This document shows positions 7,054 through 7,253 of a DNA stretch of 7,253 nucleotides, piece by piece. Source of the stretch: Paracoccaceae bacterium (lineage in GTDB: Bacteria; Pseudomonadota; Alphaproteobacteria; Rhodobacterales; Rhodobacteraceae); the NCBI GenBank assembly GCA_007119835.1, contig SKOX01000013.1:1-7253 (forward strand), in the 5' to 3' direction. Made by a program: the position numbers and the translations under genes. The notes below the pieces were generated by a model that worked only from the letters and a program-made list of their open reading frames with translations, was not told the DNA's origin and made no database searches. Numbering within the stretch: the first letter of the stretch is position 1; every line of letters begins with the position of its first letter.

Positions 7054-7253
7054 GGGCTTTCGTCCTCCCCCGATGGTCGGCCGCCGCGGTCCGGGTCTGT
7101 GGCCCGTCCGCTCGTGCCGGCCGCGTCCCGCGACGCTGCGGGGCCGCTTGCGCTGCGGAGGCTTACAGGCGGGGACTTCGCGCCGCAACTGCGCTCGTCG
7201 AAGCCGAGGCAGGTGCTTGCCGCCGGCCCGTGGCCTCACAGCGTCGAGGGCCC
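7054..7253. other. Non-coding leader upstream of the TRAP operon
   Basis: No protein-like reading frame is visible in these 200 bases. Since the first transporter gene starts at 7053, the operon promoter and any operator should lie here or beyond the window edge. One poor sigma70-like match exists on the minus strand (TTGCGG, 17 bases, TAAGCC), too weak to call. I see no clear inverted-repeat operator, RNA gene or terminator. Confidence 0.5.
7063..7068 (-). promoter_or_regulatory. Strong ribosome binding site of dctP
   Basis: GGAGGA on the minus strand, within a GGGGGAGGA run, lies nine bases before the ATG at 7053. It is the best Shine-Dalgarno match in the window. It fixes the dctP start and fits the high expression expected of a binding protein relative to its membrane subunits, which have weak sites. 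Confidence 0.7.

Noticed and set aside
7054..7239. N-terminal extension of the dctP frame upstream to 7239
   Set aside because: It would bury the signal peptide behind about 60 Arg/Pro-rich residues, and the strong ribosome site directly before 7053 marks the true start.

Overview
This 7.25 kb, GC-rich window carries six protein-coding genes, all on the minus strand, so the biology reads from position 7253 down to 1. The base composition, the codon use with G/C-rich third positions, a fused ATP sulfurylase/APS kinase, a TRAP transporter and a TamA-type outer membrane protein together suggest a Gram-negative alphaproteobacterium, probably Rhodobacterales-like. That placement is an inference from family content; no rRNA or taxonomic marker is present.

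Layout in the direction of transcription: about 200 bp of non-coding leader (7253-7054); a complete tripartite TRAP transporter operon made of the periplasmic binding protein (dctP-type, 7053-6010), small membrane subunit (dctQ-type, 6044-5472) and large membrane subunit (dctM-type, 5472-4114), with overlapping ends; a 60 bp gap; a CDP-alcohol phosphatidyltransferase family membrane enzyme (4053-3424); a 112 bp gap with a weak terminator-like hairpin and a possible promoter; a bifunctional sulfate adenylyltransferase/adenylylsulfate kinase (3311-1590); a 189 bp gap with a possible promoter; and the 5' part of a TamA-like outer membrane assembly gene (1400 to beyond position 1), cut by the window edge.

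Functionally there are three or four units. The TRAP genes import an organic anion of unknown identity using an ion gradient. The fused Sat-CysC enzyme activates sulfate to PAPS, for assimilation or sulfation. The CDP-alcohol enzyme most likely makes a phospholipid or related lipid, substrate unknown. The TamA protein belongs to the outer membrane insertion machinery. I see no mobile element, CRISPR array, RNA gene, defence module or clear novel system. The most notable points are that an orphan TRAP operon and an uncharacterised CDP-alcohol transferase lie directly upstream of a PAPS-synthesising enzyme, and a few unusual residues and start sites described below.
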